The position numbers were made by a program, and so were the translations under genes. A DNA stretch of 64,000 nt, from the NCBI GenBank assembly GCA_030431985.1, contig JAUIIB010000005.1, positions 1 to 64,000 on the forward strand, read 5' to 3'. A model generated the notes under the pieces. It was not told the origin of the DNA, did not search any database, and saw only the letters and a program-made list of their open reading frames with translations. Positions 41,447-51,921 of the stretch are shown here, piece after piece (position 1 is the stretch's first letter; the number at the start of each line of letters is the position of its first letter). This DNA comes from Gammaproteobacteria bacterium. GTDB taxonomy: Bacteria > Pseudomonadota > Gammaproteobacteria > Burkholderiales > Nitrosomonadaceae.

Positions 41447-42199
41447 ATGCTGATTATTCCTGCGATTGATCTTAAGGACGGACATTGTGTACGCCTGAAA
41501 CAAGGCGTTATGGAAGATGCAACTGTATTCTCGGAAAATCCGGGTGAGATGGCCGCGCATTGGCTGGATCAGGGAGCACGCCGGTTACACCTCGTCGATT
41601 TGAATGGTGCCTTTGCCGGTCAGCCCAAGAATAAAAGCGCGATCCAGGAAATTGTGCAGGCGATTGACGATCAGATCCCGATCCAATTGGGCGGCGGCAT
41701 ACGCGATCTCGATACAATAGAATGCTATCTTGATGAAGGTGTTTCGTATGTCATTATCGGCACAGCAGCCGTCAAAATTCCAGGTTTTCTGCATGATGCC
41801 TGCAATGCTTTTCCTGGCCACATACTGGTCGGCCTCGATGCCAAAGAAGGTAAAGTGGCTGTTGACGGCTGGTCAAAAGTAACCGGACATGATGTCATCG
41901 ATCTGGCGGTAAAATTTGAAGACTATGGTGTTGAGGCAGTGATCTATACTGATATCGGCCGCGACGGTATGCTGAATGGCGTCAATATTAAAGCGACCGT
42001 TGAGCTAGCAAGCAACCTTACCATCCCTGTGATAGCGAGCGGCGGCATTACCGATCTAGACGACGTACAAACACTCTGTTCGATCGAGGCTGAAGGCATT
42101 ATGGGGGCGATAACCGGCCGCGCAATTTATCAAGGCACACTTGATTTTAAAGCGGCACAAATACTTGCCGACAAGCTCTCCCAAAACAAGCCGTTCTGA
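41447..42199 (+). CDS. hisA: ProFAR isomerase HisA
   Basis: Phosphoribosylformimino-AICAR-phosphate isomerase, a 250-residue half-repeat TIM barrel. It starts [17 protein letters not shown] with catalytic Asp8; [11 protein letters not shown] and [12 protein letters not shown] are the two phosphate-binding segments, and [12 protein letters not shown] carries the second catalytic Asp. Confidence 0.97.
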   Translation: MLIIPAIDLKDGHCVRLKQGVMEDATVFSENPGEMAAHWLDQGARRLHLVDLNGAFAGQPKNKSAIQEIVQAIDDQIPIQLGGGIRDLDTIECYLDEGVSYVIIGTAAVKIPGFLHDACNAFPGHILVGLDAKEGKVAVDGWSKVTGHDVIDLAVKFEDYGVEAVIYTDIGRDGMLNGVNIKATVELASNLTIPVIASGGITDLDDVQTLCSIEAEGIMGAITGRAIYQGTLDFKAAQILADKLSQNKPF

Positions 42200-42272
42200 T
42201 GACACTTAACCCTACCCGGCTTTTGCGCTCTCCCTTATTTGATATTCTTTTTGTATTATAAGTTTTAACTGT

Positions 42273-43046
42273 ATGGGACTTGCCAAACGTATTATTCCTT
42301 GTCTTGACGTAACCAACGGACGTGTCGTTAAAGGTATCAACTTCGTTGAGCTGCGCGATGCGGGCGACCCGGTTGAAATAGCGCGCCGTTACAACGAACA
42401 GGGTGCAGACGAATTGACATTTCTCGACATCACCGCCAGTTCGGACAACCGTGATTTGATTTTACACATTATCGAAGACGTTGCATCACAGGTTTTCATT
42501 CCGTTAACTGTCGGCGGTGGAGTACGAAAAGTTGAAGACGTGCGCCGATTACTCAATGCAGGTGCTGATAAAGTCAGCGTCAATACCGCTGCTGTTCTGA
42601 ATCCGCAACTCGTAGCGGACGCATCGAGTCATGTCGGCTCTCAATGTATTGTAGTGGCGATAGACGCCAAGCGTGTTGAAACCAAAACTGACGAACCGCG
42701 CTGGGAAGTTTTTACCCATGGCGGACGAAAAGCAACAGGTATTGAAGTCATTCAATGGGCCCAAAAAATGCAATCGCTTGGCGCCGGGGAAATTTTATTA
42801 ACCAGTATGGACAAAGACGGCACACGAAACGGTTTCGACATCGAATTGACACGCGCCGTATCCGATGCCGTGGATATCCCGGTTATTGCCAGCGGTGGTG
42901 TCGGCAATCTGGATCATCTGGTTGACGGCATATTAAATGGCCACGCCGATGCTGTTTTGGCCGCCAGTATTTTTCATTACGGCGAATACACGATTTCTCA
43001 GGCTAAACAACGTATGGCCGAAAACGAGATTGAAGTACGTTTGTAG
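42273..43046 (+). CDS. hisF: Imidazole glycerol phosphate synthase, cyclase subunit
   Basis: TIM-barrel partner of HisH, 257 residues, producing IGP and [26 protein letters not shown] contains catalytic Asp11; the partner Asp lies in [13 protein letters not shown]; phosphate sites are [12 protein letters not shown] and [10 protein letters not shown]. Clear sequence relation to the preceding HisA. Follows hisA by about 70 bases. Confidence 0.97.
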   Translation: MGLAKRIIPCLDVTNGRVVKGINFVELRDAGDPVEIARRYNEQGADELTFLDITASSDNRDLILHIIEDVASQVFIPLTVGGGVRKVEDVRRLLNAGADKVSVNTAAVLNPQLVADASSHVGSQCIVVAIDAKRVETKTDEPRWEVFTHGGRKATGIEVIQWAQKMQSLGAGEILLTSMDKDGTRNGFDIELTRAVSDAVDIPVIASGGVGNLDHLVDGILNGHADAVLAASIFHYGEYTISQAKQRMAENEIEVRL

Positions 43047-43087
43047 TGATAAAATAATTTACTAGAATATTTAGGATCTAATTTATC

Positions 43088-43477
43088 ATGGCCGCAACAT
43101 GGCTCAATGAAATCAAATGGTCGGATGACGGGTTGATTCCGGTAATTGCGCAAGAAGCGAGCAGCGGAACCGTTCTGATGGTGGCATGGATGAACCGTGA
43201 AGCATTGAATTTAACGGTTGAAAAAGGCGAAGCAGTCTATTGGTCCCGCTCCCGGAATAAGCTCTGGCATAAAGGTGAGGAATCCGGTCATACACAAAAA
43301 GTAAAACACATTCATTTGGATTGTGATGGCGATGTTGTACTGTTAAGCGTTGAGCAGACTGGAGGTATTGCTTGTCATACCGGTAGACACCATTGCTTCT
43401 TCAGAACATTGGAAGGCAAGCAATGGATTACGACATCCCCGGTTATTAAAAATCCGCACACAATATACAAAACATGA
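43088..43477 (+). CDS. hisI: Phosphoribosyl-AMP cyclohydrolase
   Basis: Zinc- and magnesium-dependent ring-opening enzyme of 129 residues, separate from HisE. The signature [21 protein letters not shown] and the metal ligands in DCDGDVVLL and [11 protein letters not shown] are intact. Its stop overlaps the hisE ATG by four bases. Confidence 0.97.
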   Translation: MAATWLNEIKWSDDGLIPVIAQEASSGTVLMVAWMNREALNLTVEKGEAVYWSRSRNKLWHKGEESGHTQKVKHIHLDCDGDVVLLSVEQTGGIACHTGRHHCFFRTLEGKQWITTSPVIKNPHTIYKT

Positions 43478-43803
43478 CGCAACCAACTGTACTATACCGC
43501 CTGAATGAGACCATAGCAGCCCGCAAGCAGGCTGATCCCGACAGCTCTTATGTCGCCAAATTGCTACAAGGAGAGCACGATAAAATTCTTAAAAAAATAG
43601 CGGAGGAATCCGCTGAGACACTGATGGCATCAAAAGATGGCGATAACCAGCATGTTGTCCGGGAAGTGGCCGACCTCTGGTTTCACTGCCTGGTACTGCT
43701 CGCCTATCATGGATTGACGGTGGAAAACGTGCTTAATGAACTGGAGAAACGTGAAGGCGTATCGGGGATTGCCGAAAAAGCTTCACGAAACACAAATAAT
43801 TAA
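43474..43803 (+). CDS. hisE: Phosphoribosyl-ATP pyrophosphatase
   Basis: All-alpha MazG-like NTP pyrophosphatase of 109 residues. The metal-binding helices are [22 protein letters not shown] and [16 protein letters not shown]. Stand-alone protein, coupled to hisI by a four-base overlap. The HIT gene starts 14 bases later. Confidence 0.96.
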   Translation: MTQPTVLYRLNETIAARKQADPDSSYVAKLLQGEHDKILKKIAEESAETLMASKDGDNQHVVREVADLWFHCLVLLAYHGLTVENVLNELEKREGVSGIAEKASRNTNN

Positions 43804-43816
43804 GGGTAAATGCAAA

Positions 43817-44179
43817 ATGGATGAACAAAACGATTGCATTTTCTGCAAAATCGTACAAGCAGCGATTCCGGCGCAAAAAATATTTGAAGATGATGACGTT
43901 ATCGCTTTCAACGACATCAATCCTGTAGCACCCATGCATTTTCTGATTATTCCGAAAATCCATGTTGCTTCACTCATGGCGTGTGAGGAGCCCCATCAGC
44001 AACTACTTGGGAAAATGCTATTATTAGCACCGGCACTTGCGAAAAAACAGGGCTGTACCGATGGTTTTCGTACAATTATAAATACTGGCACAGTGGGCGG
44101 ACAGGAAGTCTACCATTTGCATATCCATGTTATCGGCAGTAAAAACCGTCTGCCCGCCATGATTCATAAAAGCCAGTAA
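43817..44179 (+). CDS. HIT-family nucleotide hydrolase (HinT-like)
   Basis: Histidine-triad protein of 120 residues with the catalytic HLHIHVIG near residue 100, and the zinc-type N-terminus CIFCKIVQAAIPAQKIFEDD typical of HinT. Hydrolyses nucleoside phosphoramidates. The frame is open 27 codons upstream into hisE, but the ATG at 43817 with AAGGGTAAA upstream fits the family start. The his-HIT-tatABC order is common in betaproteobacteria. Confidence 0.94.
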   Translation: MDEQNDCIFCKIVQAAIPAQKIFEDDDVIAFNDINPVAPMHFLIIPKIHVASLMACEEPHQQLLGKMLLLAPALAKKQGCTDGFRTIINTGTVGGQEVYHLHIHVIGSKNRLPAMIHKSQ

Positions 44180-44197
44180 TAGATAAAGGAGACAGTG

Positions 44198-44494
44198 ATG
44201 GGTACGTTTAGTATTTGGCATTGGATTGTTGTATTGGTCATTGTTGTTTTAGTTTTCGGCACCAAGAAACTGCGTAATCTCGGGCATGATCTTGGAGGCG
44301 CTATCAAAGGCTTTAAAGAAGGGATGAAAGATGCGAATACCGAAAACAGCGCTTCTGACGATTCAGGCACAGGCAGTTTAACATTTGATGATGATCGAAA
44401 CAGCACGGCCAATGTATTCGAGGAAACCACTCAGAACGCTAAAAACGAGAATCATAAACATGAATCCGCTAACGACACTAACGAAAAACCTTGA
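44198..44494 (+). CDS. tatA: Twin-arginine translocase subunit TatA
   Basis: Pore-forming Tat subunit of 98 residues: a short N-terminal membrane helix (about 3-21), the [10 protein letters not shown] hinge, an amphipathic helix ([15 protein letters not shown]) and a long polar, acidic tail. An in-frame GTG three bases upstream is not needed; the AAAGGAGACAGTG ribosome site fits the ATG at 44198. Confidence 0.95.
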   Translation: MGTFSIWHWIVVLVIVVLVFGTKKLRNLGHDLGGAIKGFKEGMKDANTENSASDDSGTGSLTFDDDRNSTANVFEETTQNAKNENHKHESANDTNEKP

Positions 44495-44596
44495 CCTGGC
44501 TTAACTCAAACAAGCAGGCAGTATTAACAATGATATTCGTTGCACTGTTTACTGATACGTTATGACATACCTAAACCGTCTACAGGTAAAACGGAC

Positions 44597-44998
44597 ATGT
44601 TCGATATCAGCTTTTTCGAAATCATAGTCATATCGATGATTGCATTAATCGTTGTAGGCCCTGAGCGACTACCCCATGTTGCGCGAACACTTGGCCACCT
44701 GATAGGCCGATGCCGTCAATTTGTTTATAGTGTTAAAACAGATATTCATAACGAAATGCGCATGGAAGAGCTGAAAGAAATGCAGCACACCATGCAGGAA
44801 TCGGTTCATTCAATAGAAAATTCCTTGCAAAAGGAAATAAATGAAATCAAATCAACAGTGCCGCCGACATCACAGGAAAAAGCGACCGACACCCCCGCTT
44901 CCGTCGATTCCAAACAACCTGAAACCGATGGTCACATAAAAAACCAGGGTTCCGAGCAACCAAAAGTATCTGACAATGATCCGGCCTCATCGCCTTAA
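44597..44998 (+). CDS. tatB: Twin-arginine translocase subunit TatB
   Basis: Tat receptor subunit of 133 residues from the ATG at 44597: MFDISFFEIIVISMIALIVVGPERLPHVARTLG is the typical TatB start with its GPERLP hinge, followed by an amphipathic helix and a charged, Pro-rich tail. The open frame extends 19 codons upstream without family support. Lies between tatA and tatC. Confidence 0.95.
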   Translation: MFDISFFEIIVISMIALIVVGPERLPHVARTLGHLIGRCRQFVYSVKTDIHNEMRMEELKEMQHTMQESVHSIENSLQKEINEIKSTVPPTSQEKATDTPASVDSKQPETDGHIKNQGSEQPKVSDNDPASSP

Positions 44999-45064
44999 AT
45001 AGAGCAGCCTGCTGCATACGCCAATCATCAATATGTTGATTATCATTACTGTCGTTAAACCAAA

Positions 45065-45832
45065 ATGACTATTGAAGGCTCTCTGCTGTCTCATCTGGTA
45101 GAACTGCGCACCCGGCTGATACGTGCACTAGGCGGTTTATTGATCGGTTTCATACCATGCGCATTTTATGCCAGAGAACTTTATACTATTCTGGCACAAC
45201 CGCTCTTGGAAAAACTGCCGCAAGGCGGGCAAATGATTGCCACAGACGTAGCCACACCTTTCTTTGTGCCAATGAAAGTCGCCATGATGCTCGCTTTTGT
45301 GATTACTTTGCCACACACGCTTTATCAAATCTGGGCATTTGTCGCACCCGGGTTGTACACGCACGAAAAACGCCTTGCATTGCCTTTGGTCTTTGCAAGC
45401 AGCCTGCTGTTTTGCTTTGGTATGCTATTCGCTTATTATGCCGCCTTACCGTTAGTATTTGAGTTTATTACCTACTTCGCACCGGACGGTGTCGCGGTAA
45501 TGACCGATATCAATAAATACCTGAACTTTGTGCTCTCCATGTTTATGGCATTTGGCGTGACCTTTGAAGTGCCGGTTATTGTACTTGTGCTTGTCAAAGC
45601 CGGTATTATCTCGATTAAAAAGCTTAAAGAAATTCGTCCTTACGTTATTGTTGGATCTTTTGTCATTGCAGCGATTGTGACACCACCAGATGTCATTTCC
45701 CAGTTCATGCTCGCTGTACCGCTATGCCTGCTCTATGAGACCGGCATCATCATTGCAGCCGTATTATTCAAACAAAATAACGATACAAACAAAAATACCG
45801 CACCGGCGCACTCTGAAAACGACAAACATTGA
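45065..45832 (+). CDS. tatC: Twin-arginine translocase subunit TatC
   Basis: Six-helix membrane protein that recognises twin-arginine signal peptides, 255 residues. The N-terminus GSLLSHLVELRTRLIRAL and the FVAPGLYTHEKRLALPLV segment are conserved TatC elements, as is the conserved Pro/Phe pattern of the second loop. Short polar tail. Completes tatABC. Confidence 0.96.
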   Translation: MTIEGSLLSHLVELRTRLIRALGGLLIGFIPCAFYARELYTILAQPLLEKLPQGGQMIATDVATPFFVPMKVAMMLAFVITLPHTLYQIWAFVAPGLYTHEKRLALPLVFASSLLFCFGMLFAYYAALPLVFEFITYFAPDGVAVMTDINKYLNFVLSMFMAFGVTFEVPVIVLVLVKAGIISIKKLKEIRPYVIVGSFVIAAIVTPPDVISQFMLAVPLCLLYETGIIIAAVLFKQNNDTNKNTAPAHSENDKH

Positions 45833-45915
45833 AACTAAAAAAACGTTTCAAACTCTAACTTAGTTTTACCGTTAATTGATTAAACAACCGGATAATCAAT
45901 GATCTAAGCGGAGAT

Positions 45916-46543
45916 ATGGCAATGGGGTATTTTAAAACTCACTTAATTCAATTTGCACTGATTGGCATTACAATTTCTTTTGTCAGCGATCAGGTTTTGG
46001 CACAATCAGCTCAAACAAACACGCAGCTCAATTACATGCCACAGCCTGGCGTACAATTACCTATACCCAGTCCTGAGTCCCAATCAGGTTTCAATACGCC
46101 GCCTAGACGTATGGAGCGCACGGGAACCGCGATCAATGGCGCCAGAAACAGTGTCAGTATCAAAAGCACCGATGCAGGAATTATCCATTATCCACCCGCT
46201 GTTTCTGCCATACCCCGTCCCCAGCATGATTTGAGTGCAATGCATAGACACTCTCAATCAAACTGCATCAACTGTGGAACAATTGACTTTATACGCATTA
46301 TCGATCAAGAAAGACTATTTGACGCGGTCACCAGCGGCGTTATTGCCGGTACGGTGATTCGTAAAATGAATGGCAACAGCACACACTCCCTTACATCGCG
46401 GACAACATCCTCAATACCATATGGGTATTCGCATGAATAACGGTAGCCAACACATTATCAGCGCGCCAGACGCTTCTCACCTGCAGCAGGGCGACAACGT
46501 TCAACTTATTGACAACGTCACCGGACCAGATACAAGGCAGTAA
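45916..46543 (+). pseudogene. Glycine-zipper envelope protein, apparently frameshifted
   Basis: The frame starting at 45916 encodes a signal peptide (cut near VLA29), a Pro/Gln-rich stretch, and a module CINCGTIDFIRIIDQERLFDAVTSG resembling the start of the 17-kDa/SlyB-like glycine-zipper family, then loses that character and stops at 46440. In the +1 frame, reading on from about 46400 to a TAA at 46541, the sequence continues YHMGIRMNNGSQHIISAPD...LQQGDNVQLID, which is the C-terminal strand pattern of the same family. A single base change near 46390-46410 would join the two halves. It is either a recent frameshift or a sequencing error. Confidence 0.6.
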
Positions 46544-46678
46544 TCACATTCACTCTCATACTTGATTTTCAATTCTTGGTCACCATATGATAGAGGCGGA
46601 GTGCAGGAAATGGAGTTTTAATAACAGCAGCATCTACCCGATGACCCCGCCAAGTTATGAGAAAAAAGGATTACTGCA

Positions 46679-49060
46679 ATGCACCAACACATCGAATTGC
46701 CAATCGAAGGTATGACTTGTGCGGCCTGCGCATCTCGAATCGAAAAGAATTTAAACAAACTACCCGGTGTTCAGACCGCGGTTAACTTTGCCAACGAAAA
46801 AGCACAAGTGCACTATGACGACAGTCAAACCAAGCTAAATACACTCATAAAAACGATTGAAAAATCTGGTTTCAACGTCTCACCCCAAACAACACGATTA
46901 CAGCTATATAAAATGACGTGTACGGCTTGTGGAGACCACATAGAGAAAGCACTTAATGCACTTCCTGGAGCCAATGCAAAAGTAAATGTTTCTACTGAAA
47001 CAGGGCAAATTCAATATATTTCCGGTTTGACTTCTCCCGATCAGCTCATTGCAGCAATCAGAGAAATCGGTTACGACGCCAATATAATCGGCGAAGCTAG
47101 CCACGATGAAGAAAAGGCGCGCCGTCTTGCTACATATCAAACAGAGCTACGTTGGTTTTGGATTTCTGCAATACTGACACTACCGCTGGTGTTACAGATG
47201 GGCGCCATGTTTACCGATCACGACATGGATGTTTTGCCGCGCTGGCTACAATGGTTGTTGGCAACACCGGTGCAATTCTGGATTGGCAGACGTTTCTATA
47301 TCGGCGCATGGCATGCACTGCGCAGTGGCGGTGCAAACATGGATGTCTTAATTGCGCTGGGCACGAGTATGGCGTATTTTTTCAGTGCCGTTGTAACAGC
47401 ATTCTCATTGGACCAGCATGTCTACTTCGAGGCCAGCGCTGCGATTATTACACTCGTTTTACTCGGCAAACTGATGGAAGCACGCGCAAAAGGCAAAACC
47501 TCGGAAGCAATCGAAGCATTAATCAAATTACAACCGAAAACAGCGCATGTTGAGCGTAACGGCCAGATTGTTGAAATTCCAGCCGATCATCTGCAAATAG
47601 ATGATATTTACATTGTGCGTCCCGGAGAAAACCTGCCTGTCGACGGTATCGTCATTGAGGGAACATCCAGCATCAATGAATCAATGCTCACAGGGGAAAG
47701 CCTGCCAGTCAATAAACAACCCGGAGCCAAAGTTTTTGCCGCAACCGTTAATCAGCAAGGCCTGCTTAAATGCCGTGCAACGGATGTCGGAGCACATACT
47801 CAGCTGGCCGCGATTATCCGTTTAGTCGAAGAAGCCCAAGGCTCCAAAGCGCCGATACAACGTATGGCCGACACCATTGCAGGTGTTTTTGTGCCGGTTG
47901 TTGTTGTCATCAGTATCCTGACATTATGCATTACCTGGTGGCTGACCGGCGCATTTGTCACTGCGCTCATTCATGCCGTAGCAGTACTGGTCATTGCCTG
48001 TCCTTGCGCACTGGGACTCGCCACACCAACAGCGATTATGGTTGGAACAGGTCGCGGCGCCCAGGCTGGCATTCTGGTTAAAAATGCAGAGGCACTTGAA
48101 CATGCCGAAAAAATTCAAACCATCATTGTTGATAAAACCGGGACCTTAACCGAAGGCAAACCCGTAGTAACCGACATCATACCGACAGCTTCGCTCGATA
48201 AAACAGATTTCATACAAATTACAGCCTCTCTGGAGCAAGGGTCCGAACACCCTCTTGCCCGGGCAATTATGGAACTCGGTAAAGAAATGAACCTATCACT
48301 AAGCCCGATTACCGATTTTATGGCCATTGCCGGCAGCGGGATTGAAGCGCGCCTGGGCAATACCCGCTATATACTCGGCTCACCAGCGTTTCTGATACAA
48401 CAAGATGCGCAATTAGACGAAAATAAAATCAAAACATTGCAATCGGAAGGTAAAACCGTAATCGTCGTTGCTGCTGATTCAGATCAGAATCCAAACATCC
48501 TCGGTTATCTTGCAATCGCCGATCGTTTGCGTGAAACCTCAATCAAAGCAATCAGACAGTTACAGGATATGGGTATTGAAGTCGTTATGCTCACCGGAGA
48601 CAATGCGATTACAGCCGCCGCGATTGCTCAGTCCACAGGTATTAGCAAATTCCGGGCCGAAGTGTTGCCACAGGATAAAGCAGCAGAAGTCAAAAAGTTG
48701 AAAGAAAACGGGCAATTCACCGGCATGGTCGGTGACGGCATCAATGATGCACCCGCGCTTGCCGCCGCCAATGTGAGTTTTGCCATCGGTGCAGGCTCAG
48801 ATATTGCCATAGAAACGGCCGATATTACTTTGATGCGCAACGATTTAAGCAGCGTAGCCGATGCTATTTCGTTATCCCGGGCAACCCTTAAAAAAATCCG
48901 TCAGAATTTATTCTTTGCTTTTGTGTACAATTCACTCGGAATTCCGTTAGCTGCCGTTGGAATGCTTAATCCAGTCATAGCGGGTGCCGCAATGGCTATG
49001 AGCTCAGTATCTGTTGTCAGCAACTCACTCTTACTCAAACGCTGGAAAACCGACCAATAA
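46679..49060 (+). CDS. copA: Copper-exporting P1B-type ATPase
   Basis: Inner-membrane Cu(I) efflux pump of 793 residues. Two N-terminal heavy-metal domains with MTCAAC (Cys14/17) and MTCTAC (Cys81/84), eight membrane helices, the transport-site CPC at 441-443, the phosphatase loop TGES, the phosphorylation site DKTGTLT with Asp485, the nucleotide-binding HP pair (EHPLA) and [10 protein letters not shown]. The second metal domain is shorter and more divergent. A small CopZ-like chaperone follows 10 bases later. No CueR-type regulator or obvious CueR box is nearby. Confidence 0.96.
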   Translation: MHQHIELPIEGMTCAACASRIEKNLNKLPGVQTAVNFANEKAQVHYDDSQTKLNTLIKTIEKSGFNVSPQTTRLQLYKMTCTACGDHIEKALNALPGANAKVNVSTETGQIQYISGLTSPDQLIAAIREIGYDANIIGEASHDEEKARRLATYQTELRWFWISAILTLPLVLQMGAMFTDHDMDVLPRWLQWLLATPVQFWIGRRFYIGAWHALRSGGANMDVLIALGTSMAYFFSAVVTAFSLDQHVYFEASAAIITLVLLGKLMEARAKGKTSEAIEALIKLQPKTAHVERNGQIVEIPADHLQIDDIYIVRPGENLPVDGIVIEGTSSINESMLTGESLPVNKQPGAKVFAATVNQQGLLKCRATDVGAHTQLAAIIRLVEEAQGSKAPIQRMADTIAGVFVPVVVVISILTLCITWWLTGAFVTALIHAVAVLVIACPCALGLATPTAIMVGTGRGAQAGILVKNAEALEHAEKIQTIIVDKTGTLTEGKPVVTDIIPTASLDKTDFIQITASLEQGSEHPLARAIMELGKEMNLSLSPITDFMAIAGSGIEARLGNTRYILGSPAFLIQQDAQLDENKIKTLQSEGKTVIVVAADSDQNPNILGYLAIADRLRETSIKAIRQLQDMGIEVVMLTGDNAITAAAIAQSTGISKFRAEVLPQDKAAEVKKLKENGQFTGMVGDGINDAPALAAANVSFAIGAGSDIAIETADITLMRNDLSSVADAISLSRATLKKIRQNLFFAFVYNSLGIPLAAVGMLNPVIAGAAMAMSSVSVVSNSLLLKRWKTDQ

Positions 49061-49070
49061 GGAACGAACA

Positions 49071-49280
49071 ATGCAAACAACAACCATTCATATTCAAGGC
49101 ATGACCTGTCAGGGGTGTGTCAACAGTATAAACACCGTACTCAGGAAATTGCCGAACGTTTATCATGTTGAAGTCTCTCTCGATTCAGGTCATGCAACCA
49201 TACAACATGACCCGACCCAAACAAGTGTTGATCAGTTAAAAGCCGCCATTGAAGAAGCAGGATTTGAAGCGGTCGAATAG
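49071..49280 (+). CDS. copZ: Copper chaperone CopZ-like heavy-metal domain protein
   Basis: A 69-residue HMA-domain protein with the metal site GMTCQGC and the usual beta-alpha-beta-beta-alpha-beta length. The ATG at 49071 follows an AAGGAA site; an earlier in-frame start inside copA is not needed. It probably delivers Cu(I) to CopA, with which it is co-transcribed. Confidence 0.92.
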   Translation: MQTTTIHIQGMTCQGCVNSINTVLRKLPNVYHVEVSLDSGHATIQHDPTQTSVDQLKAAIEEAGFEAVE

Positions 49281-49662
49281 CATTGTAGATGCTCTAACTT
49301 CGCAGCACAAGACATTCCACATTCAGATGTAATCTGTACTTCGCCAAATTCAACGTCAGATTCAGCTCACCAAACAAACCTGTGGGCACGCGCTGCTAAC
49401 GAAGTAATAGCCAACACATCAAACGAGCCGTTGATGACTGTACGTACACTAGCCCGACCAGTTTTTACCATCACCGTTATCGTTTGATGCGGTTTACGAA
49501 AAGTCCGTATCGATGGCTTCAGCTGAACGATCAGCAAAGTACAGAACTGAACCAGTAAAATGGTTATGTAGTACATGTCTCAGTCAAATCCCGGCTAATT
49601 TCATCCCAAATAATTTGCGAATGAAGTATCGCGGTAAAAGCCATTTCTTCCCTTACCCTGAA
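49281..49662. other. Intergenic region between copZ and the TadE gene
   Basis: About 380 bases between convergent genes. Six-frame reading gives only low-quality frames; a 26-codon frame with an AAGGGAAGA site follows the TadE gene on the minus strand but resembles nothing I know. No repeat or terminator with T-run was found. Confidence 0.5.
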
Positions 49663-50100
49663 TTATCGGGTACATACCGGACTACTTACACTTTTCATAC
49701 TTTCACGCGATACAGTTGTTGAAAATGCTGGCATATCAAAATGAATTGGGATAAATGGCACGATTGATTGCACAGTAAGGCCTGTTACGTTGACCTTGAT
49801 GTATCGGCATGTCTCGATATCACACCCGCTCGGTTCATAAATCACCTCAACGTTCGCACCCGACAAGAAGCTCGCTTTTTCTGTCATCCTTGACTTAATG
49901 GCATCGGCATCACGATTGCAAACAATGGCAATTCGTGCACCAAGACGGGTAGCTTCGGTTGTCGTATTCATCATGTATAAAACGCGCCCCATTTCCGTGA
50001 TGCCAAACAACAGCGTAAACAAAATAACGGCAACTAAGGCATATTCAATTGCCACTACACCATTTTGCTTGCAACGATTATTATGTGGATCAAACTTCAT
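49663..50100 (-). CDS. TadE-like pilus assembly protein
   Basis: A 145-residue TadE/TadG-type pseudopilin-like protein: a Gly-Val-Val-Ala-Ile-Glu-Tyr-Ala motif (QNGVVAIEYALVAVILFTLLFGITEMGRVLY) at the start of a single membrane segment, followed by TTEATRLGARIAIVC and a periplasmic domain with several Cys. The ATG at 50100 has a GAGGCAATT site; the frame is open 24 more codons upstream. No other tad/flp genes are near, so it is an orphan or a remnant of a locus. Confidence 0.88.
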   Translation of the reverse strand: MKFDPHNNRCKQNGVVAIEYALVAVILFTLLFGITEMGRVLYMMNTTTEATRLGARIAIVCNRDADAIKSRMTEKASFLSGANVEVIYEPSGCDIETCRYIKVNVTGLTVQSIVPFIPIHFDMPAFSTTVSRESMKSVSSPVCTR

Positions 50101-50172
50101 AATTGCCTCATGGTTGTTTGTTTGAATTGGACCAAATGAAATACTGCTCTCCGAACTACCGAAAAGAACCAA

Positions 50173-51057
50173 CGGATGGAATATAAAATCAAATGTATAT
50201 CCTCCGGCAATATGTGCTTTAACTCAGTCAATTGTTATTTGGTTGCCAACAACGCTGTTGACGAAAAAACCTCCACCATATCCATTGTCAACCCTGAGAC
50301 CAGTGAATGAGACACTCATTCCGGTCGACATCTTACACAACTGCCACTTGAACAATCGGTGCATTTCAACATACCGCCCGTTCACCACAACTACTGTGAC
50401 TAACCCTAATTTCTAGCAAACCAGCATTATGTAATTTTCATTTTTTGATTCAAGAACCATCAATAGCCATCTCTCAATGCAAATAATTTTTTAATGACAT
50501 GATAAGGAATTACTGAGCTACCGAATTTAGCCCTGATACACTGCAAAACCGCTATCAGGGAATCAAAAAACGGCTTAATTTTAAGGAAGTCTACGAGAAA
50601 TCTTTCTGTCAATTAGAAGAGATTTAACCTTTTATTTACTAGGGTCTTTGACATTGTTGCGCCTGATAAAATGTCCCAGGTGTGAGGGAAAAATTAGATC
50701 ATTCCAAATAAGCAACGAACAACGCGAAATGACCCTTCATCAGGTACAACCTACAATGCAGGAACTATTTTTTCCCTGTGGCTGCAGTCGCTTATGTAGA
50801 ATGACTGCACTGCGTTTCTTTCACCTTACTAGACAATAAATAGTCACTGGCAGTGTGGAAGAAGAAATCCCCCTTATTGAGATTGAAGCTGATTACAGGC
50901 ATAAACGCCAAAAATTGATCTTTGGCAACACCTCGATAACGCGTAAGATAGGCTTACCATCAGTACAAGTACCTTACATTCTATAATCATAGAACACATT
51001 CCAAAAAACAATTGGAATGTAACCACTGTACCGTAGCACTGCACTACAATGCAGCTG
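50173..51057. other. Gene-poor region between the TadE and aldolase genes
   Basis: About 880 bases without a convincing gene. On the minus strand a 62-codon frame between stops (50224-50412; GTG at 50388 or 50385) reads VVNGRYVEMHRLFKWQ... and ends GYGGGFFVNSVVGNQITID, 123 bases before the TadE start; its protein-like composition suggests a small gene or gene remnant. On the plus strand a TTG-started frame (50648-50839) has CPRC and CGC pairs. Neither is supported by a good ribosome site. Confidence 0.4.
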
Positions 51058-51852
51058 TTATTCAAGACATGCCTGATGACTCCGTTTCTTGAGCGTGCGT
51101 CGCGCATAGTAGGCAAACCCGACGGCGCTACGCTGTGAGCGCAGTATCCAGTCATGCGCTTCGCGCCCGAGCTCAGGATCAATCGGTTTGATAGCCCCGG
51201 CGGACTGCGCGAGTAAATGCATTTTTGCCGCACGTTCAAATGCAATAGCGAGCAGGCAGGACTCTTCAATGCTCGAACAGGCAACCAACAGTCCATGATG
51301 CGTCAGTAGAATTGCCCGCTTCGTGCCGATTGCCTGTGCAATCAACTCACCCTCCTCATTGCCAACCGGCACACCCGGCCATTTAGACAAGAAAGCCACA
51401 TCATCGTAGAGTACGCAGTTGTCCATATGAGAAATGATCAGAGGTTCTTCCAACATACTCAATGCTGCCGTATGTAAAGCATGCGTATGGATAATGCACT
51501 GTACATCGGGTCTGGCACGATACAACCAGGAATGAAAGCGATTGGCGGGATTGGCCATACCCTGGCCTTGCAACACTTCCAGGTCTTCGTTGACCAGTAA
51601 TAAATTACCCGCACAAATCTCATCAAACCCAAGACCCAACCGTTGCGTTAGATAGGTCCCCGGCTGTTCGCCCCGTGCTGTTATTTGTCCGGCTAACGCG
51701 GAATCATGACCGTTGTCGAATAAAATACGGCAGGTTAACGCGAGCTTCTGTGCCTGACTGTATTGCGTACCCTGCAAATAGGTGTCCATCTGATCGAAGG
51801 ATTGTCTGATTAATGTTTTCTTATCGAGATTAAATGTATTGTCATTCATCAT
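51058..51852 (-). CDS. Class II aldolase/adducin family protein
   Basis: A 264-residue class II aldolase-fold protein. The zinc ligands are in IIHTHALHT and the later THHG, with NRFHSWLYRARPD upstream, so the fold and metal site are intact. Family members act on sugar phosphates (L-fuculose-1-phosphate, L-ribulose-5-phosphate) or as uncharacterised decarboxylases; the substrate here is unknown. The ATG at 51852 follows a CCGGAAGC; the frame is open 19 codons upstream. An SDR gene lies just upstream on the same strand and may be functionally linked. Confidence 0.88.
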   Translation of the reverse strand: MMNDNTFNLDKKTLIRQSFDQMDTYLQGTQYSQAQKLALTCRILFDNGHDSALAGQITARGEQPGTYLTQRLGLGFDEICAGNLLLVNEDLEVLQGQGMANPANRFHSWLYRARPDVQCIIHTHALHTAALSMLEEPLIISHMDNCVLYDDVAFLSKWPGVPVGNEEGELIAQAIGTKRAILLTHHGLLVACSSIEESCLLAIAFERAAKMHLLAQSAGAIKPIDPELGREAHDWILRSQRSAVGFAYYARRTLKKRSHQACLE

Positions 51853-51921
51853 GCTTCCGGTTATCTGAATATTGCTGACGATACTTAATGACTGATGACA
51901 GCATATCAACTATACGACCTG

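Noticed and set aside
50648-50839. A 63-codon frame with CPRC and CGC pairs, suggesting a zinc ribbon
   Set aside because: Starts at TTG with no ribosome site, has an irregular Cys pattern and no neighbour support.
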